From NCBI GenBank assembly GCA_000961805.1, contig LADV01000138.1, forward strand, positions 1-21,466: a DNA stretch of 21,466 nt, read 5' to 3'. This document shows, piece after piece, positions 1-8,540 of the stretch (positions within the stretch are counted from its first letter, which is position 1; each line of letters starts with the position of its first letter). This stretch comes from Peptococcaceae bacterium BRH_c23. GTDB taxonomy: Bacteria; Bacillota_B; Desulfitobacteriia; Desulfitobacteriales; Desulfitobacteriaceae. The position numbers and the translations under genes were made by a program. The notes under the pieces are model-generated. The model had not been told where the DNA came from and did no database searches. It saw nothing but the letters and a program-made list of their open reading frames with translations.

Positions 1-1719
1 AGTTCATCTCCGGTAGCATGGCCAAAGGAGTCATTAATCAGCTTAAGCCCATTGACGTCTGCCATCACAAGAGTCAAGGGATAATTTCTTTTGACATCGA
101 GTCGTTTTAACTCTTCTTCGAAAAATCGCCGGTTATAGAGACCAGTCAGTTGATCATGGAAGCTTAGATAAAGAATTTTCTCTGCAGAAAGCTTAGTATC
201 CGTCACATCCTGAATCATGCCAATTAAACGAATCGCATTGCCTAGGTCATCAAACTCAACTTTTGCAAAGCCATGCACCCAGCGTTCCTCTCGATCAGAA
301 AAACGGATGATTTTGTACTCATAATCGAATCGGTCTTGGTCAAGCTGCCTCTTAGAAGAAAAACTGAAAGCTTTGGCTCGCCAATCTGGATGAATAATCT
401 CCAGCAAAGCATCCAGCGTGTTCGGATAGGTCGAATCAACTCCAAAAATCTCATGAACCTCTGGTGAAGGCCTTAACTCTCTCGTTTGGAGATCTATAAC
501 ATAGCTCCCCAAACCTGCTACTTTTTGAGATTCATGTAACAAAGTATTGTGTTGTTCCAAGACGGCATTGAGCTCATCTAGCTGACTCGTACGCATTTTG
601 ATCTTATCTTCAAGTTCCTCATTCAATTTCCGGATGTCTTCTTCAACCTTCTCACGCTTGACGATCTCCTCCTCAAGCAGCGCATTACTTTCTTCAAGCT
701 CACTATTTAGGTCCTCCAGTTGGGCTGTTCTTTCCAGGACTCTGCGTTCGAGCTCGGCATTTAATTCTCTGATTTCTTCTTCAACTTGTTTTATTGCGCT
801 GAAAGCACTCCACAGCTCACCGGTTTTTTGCTTGACCATCCGTTGAAGCGTCCTATTCCAGATAAACAACACCAAGGCCACCAGAAAAGCGGCAACCCCA
901 ATGATCACAATCACTCTGAATAAGGGATTTACATAGAAGGGTGCACTCGTCAAGCCAAACCACTTTTTATCAATGGCCTGATATTCACTCTCAGAAATCT
1001 GCGCAAATCCATCATTAATGGCAGGCATAAACCCCGAATGCCCTTTTTTAATAGCTCTGAAAAATTGGCTGGTGTATAAGGTAGCGCTTGAATAATTAAA
1101 ATTATCTTGGATTCCCAGTTTGTACAGATAGTAGAGGGCCGGGGCTTTTCCCAGCGTAAATATCACGGCCTTCTGATCTTTAGCGGCTTGGATAACAGCT
1201 TCGGTCGTATCATATTCTTTAATATTGGTGATGCCATGTTCTTTGAGAACATTGATACTGTTATCCCCTTTTTTCACGGCTACCGTAAATCCCTTTAAAG
1301 AATTGACATCGGTAATCCCGGAAATATTTTTCTGAAAGAATATGGGGACTTCAATCGTGGCATAGGGCTTTGAATAATCAAAAATCTTAACTCTGTCATC
1401 ATTATAGGAGATGGTATCAATGACATCGAAGTCGCCTTGCATCATACTCTGATAGGCCTTATTCCAGGTCATCCCGGTGATATTCACTTTTATCCCAGTC
1501 TTTTGCTCAAAGAGTTTCCACTGGTCAATCGTGATTCCTTGCAAATCACCCTGATTGTTGCGAAAAGAATAAGGGGGATAGTTGTCATCCATAACCACGT
1601 TGATCGTTTTTATGACAGGGGGAGCAGCAGTGACGTGAGATGGATTAATTAGCAAAAATAATAGCAATCCTAGGATCCAATAAATATAATAATTTCGATG
1701 CGCAGTTTTTATGATACAT
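1..1719 (-). CDS. Diguanylate cyclase with periplasmic solute-binding sensor and PAS domain (partial, possible frameshift at start)
   Basis: Reading the minus strand gives a signal-like hydrophobic N-terminus, then a family-3 solute-binding domain (starts VIKTINVVMDDNYPPYSF, about 1614 down to 960), a transmembrane helix near 870-925, a long coiled coil (about 540-830), a PAS domain with its PAC tail (about 200-520, ending RLIGMIQDVT), and the start of a GGDEF domain (HDQLTGLYNRR, then GHATGDEL at the edge). The GGDEF signature itself lies beyond the window, so catalytic competence cannot be judged. The family makes cyclic-di-GMP in response to a ligand bound outside the membrane. GGGAGG at 1722-1727 sits correctly before ATG 1717-1719, but that ATG is out of frame with the body: the A5 run (T5 at 1706-1710 on the plus strand) needs one base fewer to join them. 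In-frame alternatives are a non-standard start or TTG at 1665-1667, which would cut into the signal peptide. It is divergent from the kinase at 2011. Confidence 0.85.
1706..1710 (-). other. A5 homopolymer at apparent start-proximal frameshift
   Basis: The ATG with the good ribosome binding site reads MYHKNCASK and reaches a stop after about 25 codons. Removing one A from this run joins MYHK to the signal-peptide frame (TAHRNYYIYWILG). It may be a sequencing error, a real disabling mutation, or a slippage site. Confidence 0.6.
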
Positions 1720-1836
1720 AACCTCCCGTGCTACCCCAACATTGACCAAATGTGACTCCGTCAGTTGCCAGCTTCGACTCTTTTAGTACAATTACACTTC
1801 CTGTCTTCTGAAAAACGACTTAAAGCATTTTTTTCA

Positions 1837-1860
1837 CAGATAATTTTATATAATTCTCTG
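1837..1860. promoter_or_regulatory. Dyad-symmetric AT-rich site between divergent signalling genes
   Basis: CAGATAATT (1837-1845) and AATTCTCTG (1852-1860) form a 9-6-9 imperfect inverted repeat, matching at 8 of 9 positions. A TATAAT-like hexamer lies inside it at 1849-1854 on the plus strand, with no convincing -35 box 17 bases upstream. The position between the diguanylate cyclase and the kinase fits an operator or promoter, but an AT-rich chance palindrome is possible. Confidence 0.3.
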
Positions 1861-1881
1861 TAATTTGTAGAAATCCTGCAA

Positions 1882-1975
1882 ACCTATTTTAAATGCTAAT
1901 CGAGCTGTTGGTGTTGAAATTGTCAAAACAGCAGGAACAGGCAGTGCATTTGTCGAAGCAGTAAAAGACTTTTAG
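1882..1975 (+). pseudogene. Short coding remnant, C-terminal tail of an unidentified protein
   Basis: Starting after a TAG, this frame stays open for about 30 codons and has a strongly protein-like end (RAVGVEIVKTAGTGSAFVEA, then VKDF and TAG). It has no start codon or ribosome binding site and sits in the gap before the kinase gene. I do not recognise the family. It is best read as the last residues of a gene whose rest was lost; chance is the alternative. Confidence 0.3.
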
Positions 1976-2010
1976 GGAGATTTATTACGAAGAAAAGAGA
2001 TGAGTATTGT

Positions 2011-5000
2011 TTGAAAAAGAATTTTGTCAATAAATCCTTCAAACATAAACTAAGAGCAACTTATACTCTGCTTATGTTTATAGTTCTGATTCTAATATGT
2101 GCTATTTTATATTATCAAGTGGGCAACATTGTAAAACCCCTTATTAGTCATATCGGTTTACAGGTTGTTGATGGTGAAGCACAATATCTTGGAGAGCGGT
2201 TTGATAGTCAAGGCAATATGTTAGAACACATTGCCAGTTCGGAGATACTTAAAAAAGGAGAATTTAATAGTATCAAGAGAGAGATAGACAATCAAATGAT
2301 TAGACATCAGGATGTATGGCTATCCATGAAATACAAGTGGGTGACTGGTGCTGAATATGATAATAACCCCAGTAATATTAAACCGTCGGTTGGTTTTGAG
2401 AAGGAATTATTAGCTGGAGATAAACTTACTTTGATATCAAAACCTATTGTTGATGACAGGGATGGTGACTATATTATCTATATTGGTACAAAGGTTATAG
2501 ATAATGAGGGTAAAGTAAAGGGATTAACCATCATTAGCGTACGGATTAAACAATTAATGGGATCATTTGGAAAAGAGAAAATGAGCCAATTTACAAAAAT
2601 TTGGTTTTTCGATTCAAGAGGCAAAATTATAAATCCGGATATGGAAAAACGGCCAATACCGGATATTAAAAATTTTAAAGAACTAATCTCAGTTAAGCCT
2701 ACAGGAGAAGTGAAAATTACTACTCCACAAGGGGAAACAAATTATCTAATTTATTCTCAAATACCTAATACTGAGGGCTTATATTTAGCAATAGGATTAG
2801 AAAATCGTGAATCTTCAGAAGCTATGAGGTTTTTATTATTCTTAATTTTCGGGGGTGCATTGTTTGCTAGCCTTTTAATTTTCATTGCGGCTAACAAAAT
2901 GACGAATGTGATGACAAAACCGTTAACTCGAATGGTTGAAATTATCCAGGACTCTGATGGTACAAATATTGAGATACCAAAGGACCTTAAGGCTAGTAAA
3001 GATGAGGTTGGAATCCTTGCTAATACCATTGACCAAATGGCACGTAATATTCGTAAGAATGTACAAGCACTTAACAGCGAAATCAAAGAACGTCAAAAGG
3101 CTGAAAAAGAGTTGATTCAATTAAATGTGGAACTAGAGTGTCGTGTTAAAGATCGAACCCTAGCCTTAACAGAGGTCACTAATAGTTTAGCTATTTCGGA
3201 AGATAGATTCAGAATTGCGATGGAAGCATCGCATATTGGGTTATATGATTCAGATTGTGCCAATAATGCCTTGGTGGTTAATGGCGTTTTCCTTAAATTA
3301 ATCAATGCGCCGGGGTATCAGCAGGATCTCATCAAAGAGTGCGATTGGGTTCAGTTCAATGGGCAATTGGAAGATTTCGTATACGGAAAAGATCTCTCGA
3401 ATCTTGCCCCGATTAATGACGATAATTCGCTGGTGATAGGAGAAGACTTTTATACTGAGGTTCGATTAAAAGAAGATCCAAATAGTTGGTTTTCATTCAT
3501 AGGAAAAGTCATAAAAAAGGATGAATCTGGAAAAATACTAAGGTTTATAGGGGTTTTGCAAAATATAACTGAAAGAAAACGGACCGAAGTCGAGCTAAAG
3601 GCTGCTATGGTAGAAGCAGAAGAAGCAAGCCAGGCAAAAAGCCAATTTCTGGCCAATATGAGTCATGAAATTAGAACACCTATGAATGCAATTATGGGAC
3701 TTACTCATTTGCTAGGTCAATCTGATTTAAAAGATCACCAAAAAAATTATGTTTCGAAAATAGAGGGAGCCTCTACAATACTCCTTAGAATTATCAATGA
3801 TATTCTGGATTTTTCAAAAATTGAAGCCGGGAAACTTGAAATAGAAAACATCGAATTTAATATCGATAAGGTACTAGAGAATGTATCAAATTTATATACA
3901 ATTTCTGCTACGAATAAGGGTATTGATATTAATTTTGATATAGGGGAAGCCGTTCCGGACGTATTAATCGGGGATCCACTTCGCTTAGAACAAATCCTAT
4001 CTAATTTGACGACCAATGCAATAAAATTCACGAACCAAGGAGAAGTCAATGTCTCGGTAAGGGTTCTCGATGAAACAGAAAACAAAGTTAAACTCCATTT
4101 TAGTGTTACCGATACAGGGATTGGGATACCAGAGGAGCATATCGGAAGACTGTTCACGTCGTTTACCCAGGCAGATGGTTCAATGACCAGAAAATATGGT
4201 GGGACAGGGCTTGGTTTAACCATTTCAAAGCAACTGGTAGAACTTATGAAAGGTGAGATTTGGGTAGAAAGCGTTTTTGGTGAAGGTGCTTCCTTTCAAT
4301 TTGTTATCCAATTTGATAAAGTTTTAGATGTGATTAAACCCAGTTATTCAGACTATCCGGATTTACAAGGAAAAAAAGTCTTAGTGGTAGATCATAATAA
4401 AACGTCATTGATCATCCTTGAAAGAATGCTTCGTTCCTTTTCCTTTGAGGTCACAGCGCTTAGAGATCCTTTTGAAGCCATTGAACTGCTTCAAAAGGAA
4501 GACTATGATCTTCTTGTGATCGATTTTAATCTCCCTGAATTGTCAGGGCTTGAATTGTATAAAAGGTTAATAGCTAATACCGAAATCACATTGCCCAAAA
4601 CTATCTTCGTGAGTGCTACCGGACGTGAAAGTTATTATAATCAAGTAAACCAATTGGGAGTTAAGAATTTCTTAGTGAAGCCGATTAATCAATCCTTAAT
4701 GTTTGATGCGGTTATGAATGCTTTAAAAGGAACATCATTGAGTCAAGCGAATAAAGTCCCAAATGAAGAAAGCCACATTATGCATCAAAGGGCGCTTGCG
4801 GATAAACGTGTGCTACTTGTTGAAGATAATGATATCAATCAATTGGTTGCAAAGGATATTTTAGAGCAAGTCGGTATTCAGGTAAGTATTGCTAGTAATG
4901 GTGAAGAAGCCATTAAACATGTCCGTGCCAATAAATTCGATGCAGTTCTTATGGATGTGCAAATGCCTATTATGGATGGATATAAAGCCACAGGAATCCT

Positions 5001-5808
5001 TAGAAAAACCTATTCAAGTTCGGAGTTGCCGATTATTGCAATGACTGCAAATGCACTTAGTGGTGATCGGGAAAAAAGTATCGAGTCCGGTATGAATGAT
5101 TATATTTCTAAACCCATTGATCCAAAGCTTTTGCTGGAAACCCTTGAAAAATGGCTCTTAGGAAAGAGTGTGGAAAATATAGGGGAATCCATTAAGGCGA
5201 TTCCCAGTGAAACTATTCAGATATTAGATTTTTATAACACTCTAATTCGACTAGGCAATAAACAAGAGTTTTATTATGACTTATTAAAGAGATACTCAGA
5301 TAATTATAGCCACTTGGTAAACGATCTTTCTGATCTGAGACTCAATCAACAAGCTGACGAAGCCAAACGAATGATTCATAGTCTCAAAGGCGTTACCGGG
5401 AATATTGGAGCTATGAAGCTCAACAGATTTATTGTTCAGTTTGAAGAAGACTATATGTCATATAATGAAAAGAGCTTTGGTGAAAAGCTTGAGGAACTTT
5501 CTAATTTAAATGGAGAATTATTAGAGACGATTAAAAGGGTTATTTCGATCAAGGATTCAAAGGAAAAGTCTCTAGTTACTAATTTTGATGTTAATGAAGC
5601 ATTAAGTAAATTACTAGATGCTTTGGAAAAGGCCCGTGCTAAAGAAATAAGAGATAGTATGAGCGACCTGGTAGCTAATGCTAAAGATATGCGCTATAGT
5701 ACACAAATCAACGAAATAAAGAAACGTGTTGATCGCTATCGCTTTAAAGAGGCTAGGGCTATGGTCGAAGAAATAATAGATCTTATAAAGGAGTCCAATA
5801 ATGGATAG
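2011..5808 (+). CDS. Hybrid sensor histidine kinase (Cache/HAMP/PAS/HisKA/HATPase/REC/REC/Hpt)
   Basis: This 1265-residue membrane sensor has TM1 near residues 17-35, an extracytoplasmic Cache-like sensor (about 40-270), TM2 near 273-293, HAMP (about 295-348), a short coiled coil, PAS (about 395-522), HisKA with phospho-acceptor H552 in SHEIRTPMNA, and HATPase_c with the N box (N669), DTGIGIP (701-707) and GGTGLGL (730-736). Receiver 1 has D838 and K890, but its acidic pair is DH rather than DD or ED. Receiver 2 is canonical (E938, D939, D982, K1034). An Hpt domain carries H1123 in HSLKG. About 70 helical residues follow. The expected role is a multistep phosphorelay, ending most simply on the receiver of the overlapping next gene. 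The start is TTG with only a weak purine-rich leader; there is no ATG or GTG in frame between the upstream stop at 1915 and the TTG. Confidence 0.93.
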   Translation: MKKNFVNKSFKHKLRATYTLLMFIVLILICAILYYQVGNIVKPLISHIGLQVVDGEAQYLGERFDSQGNMLEHIASSEILKKGEFNSIKREIDNQMIRHQDVWLSMKYKWVTGAEYDNNPSNIKPSVGFEKELLAGDKLTLISKPIVDDRDGDYIIYIGTKVIDNEGKVKGLTIISVRIKQLMGSFGKEKMSQFTKIWFFDSRGKIINPDMEKRPIPDIKNFKELISVKPTGEVKITTPQGETNYLIYSQIPNTEGLYLAIGLENRESSEAMRFLLFLIFGGALFASLLIFIAANKMTNVMTKPLTRMVEIIQDSDGTNIEIPKDLKASKDEVGILANTIDQMARNIRKNVQALNSEIKERQKAEKELIQLNVELECRVKDRTLALTEVTNSLAISEDRFRIAMEASHIGLYDSDCANNALVVNGVFLKLINAPGYQQDLIKECDWVQFNGQLEDFVYGKDLSNLAPINDDNSLVIGEDFYTEVRLKEDPNSWFSFIGKVIKKDESGKILRFIGVLQNITERKRTEVELKAAMVEAEEASQAKSQFLANMSHEIRTPMNAIMGLTHLLGQSDLKDHQKNYVSKIEGASTILLRIINDILDFSKIEAGKLEIENIEFNIDKVLENVSNLYTISATNKGIDINFDIGEAVPDVLIGDPLRLEQILSNLTTNAIKFTNQGEVNVSVRVLDETENKVKLHFSVTDTGIGIPEEHIGRLFTSFTQADGSMTRKYGGTGLGLTISKQLVELMKGEIWVESVFGEGASFQFVIQFDKVLDVIKPSYSDYPDLQGKKVLVVDHNKTSLIILERMLRSFSFEVTALRDPFEAIELLQKEDYDLLVIDFNLPELSGLELYKRLIANTEITLPKTIFVSATGRESYYNQVNQLGVKNFLVKPINQSLMFDAVMNALKGTSLSQANKVPNEESHIMHQRALADKRVLLVEDNDINQLVAKDILEQVGIQVSIASNGEEAIKHVRANKFDAVLMDVQMPIMDGYKATGILRKTYSSSELPIIAMTANALSGDREKSIESGMNDYISKPIDPKLLLETLEKWLLGKSVENIGESIKAIPSETIQILDFYNTLIRLGNKQEFYYDLLKRYSDNYSHLVNDLSDLRLNQQADEAKRMIHSLKGVTGNIGAMKLNRFIVQFEEDYMSYNEKSFGEKLEELSNLNGELLETIKRVISIKDSKEKSLVTNFDVNEALSKLLDALEKARAKEIRDSMSDLVANAKDMRYSTQINEIKKRVDRYRFKEARAMVEEIIDLIKESNNG

Positions 5809-6940
5809 TCAAAAAACGATTATGATAGTGGATGACACTGAAATAAATATTGATATTCTAGTTGAGGCACTTCAGGATGATTATGATTTAATTATCGCCA
5901 TTAATGGGGTAGAGGCGATGGAGTTACTTGAAGAACAAAAACCGGATTTAATCCTATTAGATATCATGATGCCTGAGATGGATGGATATACCGTTTTAGA
6001 AGCGATCAAGAAAAATCCTAATTTAAAGCATATACCTGTTATTTTACTTTCAGCAATTACGGATAGTGATTCGAAGACCAAGGGTTTTTTCTTAGGCGCA
6101 GTTGATTATGTTACTAAACCCTTTGAAATGGTTGAGGTTAAAGCTAGAGTTAGAACACAACTAAAATTTGAAGAGGCTCGTCTCGTCCTAGAAAATCAGA
6201 ATCTTTATTTAGAAGAAAAAGTGAAAGAACGGACTAAGCTTCTTGAAAGAACGAATTCCGCTGCCATATACTGCCTTGCAGCTGTAGCAGAGACACGGGA
6301 CCCGGAAACAGGGGAACATATCAAAAGAACCCAGGCATATATCAGAGAATTGGCACTTGAATTGCGGGGTAAGGATGAGTATAAAGAAGTTCTAACCAAT
6401 GACTATATTGAGCTGTTATATCAATCCGCTCCTTTACATGATATTGGTAAAGTTGGGGTAAGGGATAGTATTCTTCTGAAACCGGGACGCTTGACTGAGG
6501 AAGAATTTGAAGAAATGAAAAAACACACCATTTATGGTGGAGAATCCTTAATGGTGGGTATTAAGGAATTAGGAGAAGATTCATTCTTGACCCTGGCGAA
6601 GGAAATTGCCTTAACACACCATGAAAGATGGGATGGGACAGGATATCCAAGAGGCTTATCCCAAACGGAAATTCCCATATCGGGACGGCTTATGGCACTC
6701 AGCGATGTGTATGATGCACTTATTAGTAAGAGAGTTTATAAAAACGCATTGCCCCATGATGAAGCTAGAAATATCATTCTAGAGGGCAGAGGAACTCATT
6801 TTGACCCAGATATTGTAGATGCTTTTATCATAACAGAAGTTAAGTTCATTAAAATTATGAGTAGATTTAGGGACAGATTGACTGCGGAGAACTACATTGA
6901 AACACTTGAAACAAAAAATCCCGGAAAAACTGGAAGTTGA
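5801..6940 (+). CDS. Response regulator with HD-GYP cyclic-di-GMP phosphodiesterase domain
   Basis: This 379-residue protein has an N-terminal receiver with acidic pair D11/D12, phospho-acceptor D54 (LILLDIMMPEMDG) and K106, then a short coiled coil (about 122-150), then an HD-GYP domain: H173, H213-D214 in PLHDIGKVGV, H242, and HHERWDGTGYP (273-283) with the diagnostic GYP. All metal-binding residues expected of an active HD-GYP enzyme appear present. The family (RpfG-like) hydrolyses cyclic-di-GMP. AAGGAG lies about 8 bases before ATG. The gene overlaps the kinase gene by 8 bases, so the two are translationally coupled and form a sensor-to-phosphodiesterase pair. With the divergent GGDEF gene, the locus holds both synthesis and breakdown of the messenger. 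Confidence 0.95.
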   Translation: MDSQKTIMIVDDTEINIDILVEALQDDYDLIIAINGVEAMELLEEQKPDLILLDIMMPEMDGYTVLEAIKKNPNLKHIPVILLSAITDSDSKTKGFFLGAVDYVTKPFEMVEVKARVRTQLKFEEARLVLENQNLYLEEKVKERTKLLERTNSAAIYCLAAVAETRDPETGEHIKRTQAYIRELALELRGKDEYKEVLTNDYIELLYQSAPLHDIGKVGVRDSILLKPGRLTEEEFEEMKKHTIYGGESLMVGIKELGEDSFLTLAKEIALTHHERWDGTGYPRGLSQTEIPISGRLMALSDVYDALISKRVYKNALPHDEARNIILEGRGTHFDPDIVDAFIITEVKFIKIMSRFRDRLTAENYIETLETKNPGKTGS

Positions 6941-6946
6941 GACATG

Positions 6947-6989
6947 AACAATAGAAGAACCGAGGCTTCGCCTCGGTTCTTCTATTGTT
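6947..6989 (+). terminator. Long perfect hairpin terminator
   Basis: Arms 6947-6965 and 6971-6989 are perfect reverse complements (19 base pairs) around a CTTCG loop. The hairpin lies 7 bases after the HD-GYP stop codon. The 3' arm is U-rich, but no long T tract follows, so termination strength is uncertain. Confidence 0.8.
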
Positions 6990-7122
6990 AGGTAGTAATG
7001 TGTAGTCTGCTGTATTCCAAATCGTCTTTACCTAAAATGAAATTCGTGCCAGTGAATATTAATAAAACCTATGGACCAAAGACCACTGATTGGTCTTCTT
7101 ACGAGTTTTACCAGCGTAGTTA

Positions 7123-7156
7123 TTGTCAATGATATATGAAAAAGGTATATTTAGGT
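7123..7156 (+). promoter_or_regulatory. Sigma-A-type promoter, repeated block copy 1 (permease)
   Basis: TTGTCA (7123-7128), a 17-base spacer and TATATT (7146-7151) make a near-consensus promoter. The 34 bases 7123-7156, including the whole spacer, are identical to 11604-11637 in front of the Wadjet operon. The downstream gene starts at 7238, leaving a leader of roughly 80 bases. A small inverted repeat, AAGACCA (7079-7085) / TGGTCTT (7091-7097), lies just upstream. Confidence 0.75.
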
Positions 7157-7237
7157 AAGCTTACTGAAAATGCAAAGTCTTTAATGAGGGGTGGACGCAT
7201 TTGTATACGAAATCTACAAGGATCACGGGAGGGTACT

Positions 7238-8416
7238 GTGGAATTTAATTGTAATTGGAACCGGAAATACACCACCATCGCGATGTACAGCTTCATTGTC
7301 ATTGCGTCCAGCATCCTGTTCTTTCTTATCATGTCGGGACTGGACAACTTCACCCGAGTATTAGGGGGTTATTTTTCCGCCCTCGACCCCTTTATCTACG
7401 GGTTCGTCATCGCCTATCTCGTGAACTTCTTTTTAAACTTCTTCAAAGAGCAGTTGGGAAAGATTCCCTCGCTTAAAAAAATCAGAGAATCGCGGTTCCA
7501 TATACTGTCCCTTCTCTTAGCTTATCTGGTTTCCGGGTTTCTTGTGTATCTCTTCCTCGCCTTCATTTTCCCGCAGCTCTTCGCTAGCATCACCGGGCTT
7601 GTCCGGAACATCCCAGACTACGTCCGCTCCTCGACGGAATACATCAAAAATCTATCGGACGATATTCTTCTTCTACCACCGGAAGTCGTCGATTTTATCA
7701 ATGTACGCTTGGACGAGTTGGTGGTCTTCATTAATAACATCGCCCAGGACCTGGTCCCCATAGCGCTTTCCTTCCTTCGACACACCGCCCTCTCCGTCTG
7801 GAACCTATTTCTCGGCATTATCATCTCTATCTACATGTTGGCAGAAAAAGAGCGGTTCATCAGTATGGCAAAGAAAGTCAATTATAGTGTCTTCAACGTG
7901 AAGCTTGCAGACAAAATCCTCGAGCTTTTAGGACGCACCCAAAGAATCTTCAGTAGGTTCCTGGGAGGAAAAATCCTAGACTCCTTAATTATCGGCTTAT
8001 TAACGTTCATCATCCTCACCATAGTGGATATGCCCTACACGCTGCTGGTTACGTTTATCGTTACTGTAACTAACATCGTCCCGTTCTTCGGACCCTTCAT
8101 CGGAGCCATTCCTTCGGTGATCATCATCTTCTTCGAATCGCCGATCATGGCCTTCTGGTTCCTGATCATTATCTTTTTCCTTCAGCAACTGGACGGGAAT
8201 GTCATCGGACCGAAAATCCTGGGAGATTCCCTGGGCATTTCTTCTTTCTGGATTCTCTTTGCCATCATTTTAGGTGGTAAGTTCTTTGGGTTTATCGGAC
8301 TGATTATCGGTGTTCCGCTCTTTGTCCTTATCTACTCCATCGTCAAAGAGATTGTGGAAGTGCGCTTGAAAGCCAAGGGACTTCCGGTGGATACGAAAGA
8401 TTATCTGCACAAATAG
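7238..8416 (+). CDS. AI-2E family transporter / permease
   Basis: This hydrophobic protein of about 392 residues has roughly eight membrane segments, an early pair (YSFIVIASSILFFLIMSG) and a conserved late block with NIVPFFGPFIGAIPS, FFLQQLDGNVIGPKILG and GLIIGVPLFVLIYS. That block is typical of the AI-2E transporter family (PF01594), whose members export small molecules or act in Na+/H+ exchange; the substrate cannot be told from sequence. GTG at 7238 is chosen because a GGGAGGG (7228-7233 region) precedes it; the frame is open upstream to an ATG at 7136, but that ATG lies within the -35/-10 spacer of the promoter and would add 34 unlikely residues. Transcribed alone, from the repeated promoter block. 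Confidence 0.88.
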   Translation: MEFNCNWNRKYTTIAMYSFIVIASSILFFLIMSGLDNFTRVLGGYFSALDPFIYGFVIAYLVNFFLNFFKEQLGKIPSLKKIRESRFHILSLLLAYLVSGFLVYLFLAFIFPQLFASITGLVRNIPDYVRSSTEYIKNLSDDILLLPPEVVDFINVRLDELVVFINNIAQDLVPIALSFLRHTALSVWNLFLGIIISIYMLAEKERFISMAKKVNYSVFNVKLADKILELLGRTQRIFSRFLGGKILDSLIIGLLTFIILTIVDMPYTLLVTFIVTVTNIVPFFGPFIGAIPSVIIIFFESPIMAFWFLIIIFFLQQLDGNVIGPKILGDSLGISSFWILFAIILGGKFFGFIGLIIGVPLFVLIYSIVKEIVEVRLKAKGLPVDTKDYLHK

Positions 8417-8540
8417 GTGTAATCTCAATCCTTTGGTGGATTTTAATTAAAATATTCGATGTATCAGGTTAACAAAGACCGATCACAAATGATGTACCTT
8501 GGTCGCTATGGAGTCTAAGCAGGAAAAGGAGCGTTATTTA

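Noticed and set aside
598..846. Plus-strand Ser-rich open frame
   Set aside because: Antisense shadow of the coiled coil of the cyclase gene; Ser runs come from Glu/Gln-rich codons on the other strand.
3747..4223. 158-codon minus-strand open frame
   Set aside because: Lies wholly inside the HisKA/HATPase coding region, which has clear motifs on the plus strand; no ribosome binding site.
7038..7133. 31-codon open frame starting MKFVPVNINKTYG
   Set aside because: No ribosome binding site, ends in the promoter block, no recognisable family.
7136..7237. N-terminal extension of the permease from ATG 7136
   Set aside because: That ATG lies between the -35 and -10 boxes, and the extension is not membrane-like; GTG 7238 has the good ribosome binding site.
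8440..8453. ATTTTAATTAAAAT palindrome after the permease gene
   Set aside because: Low-complexity AT sequence; not a terminator and no evidence for an operator.
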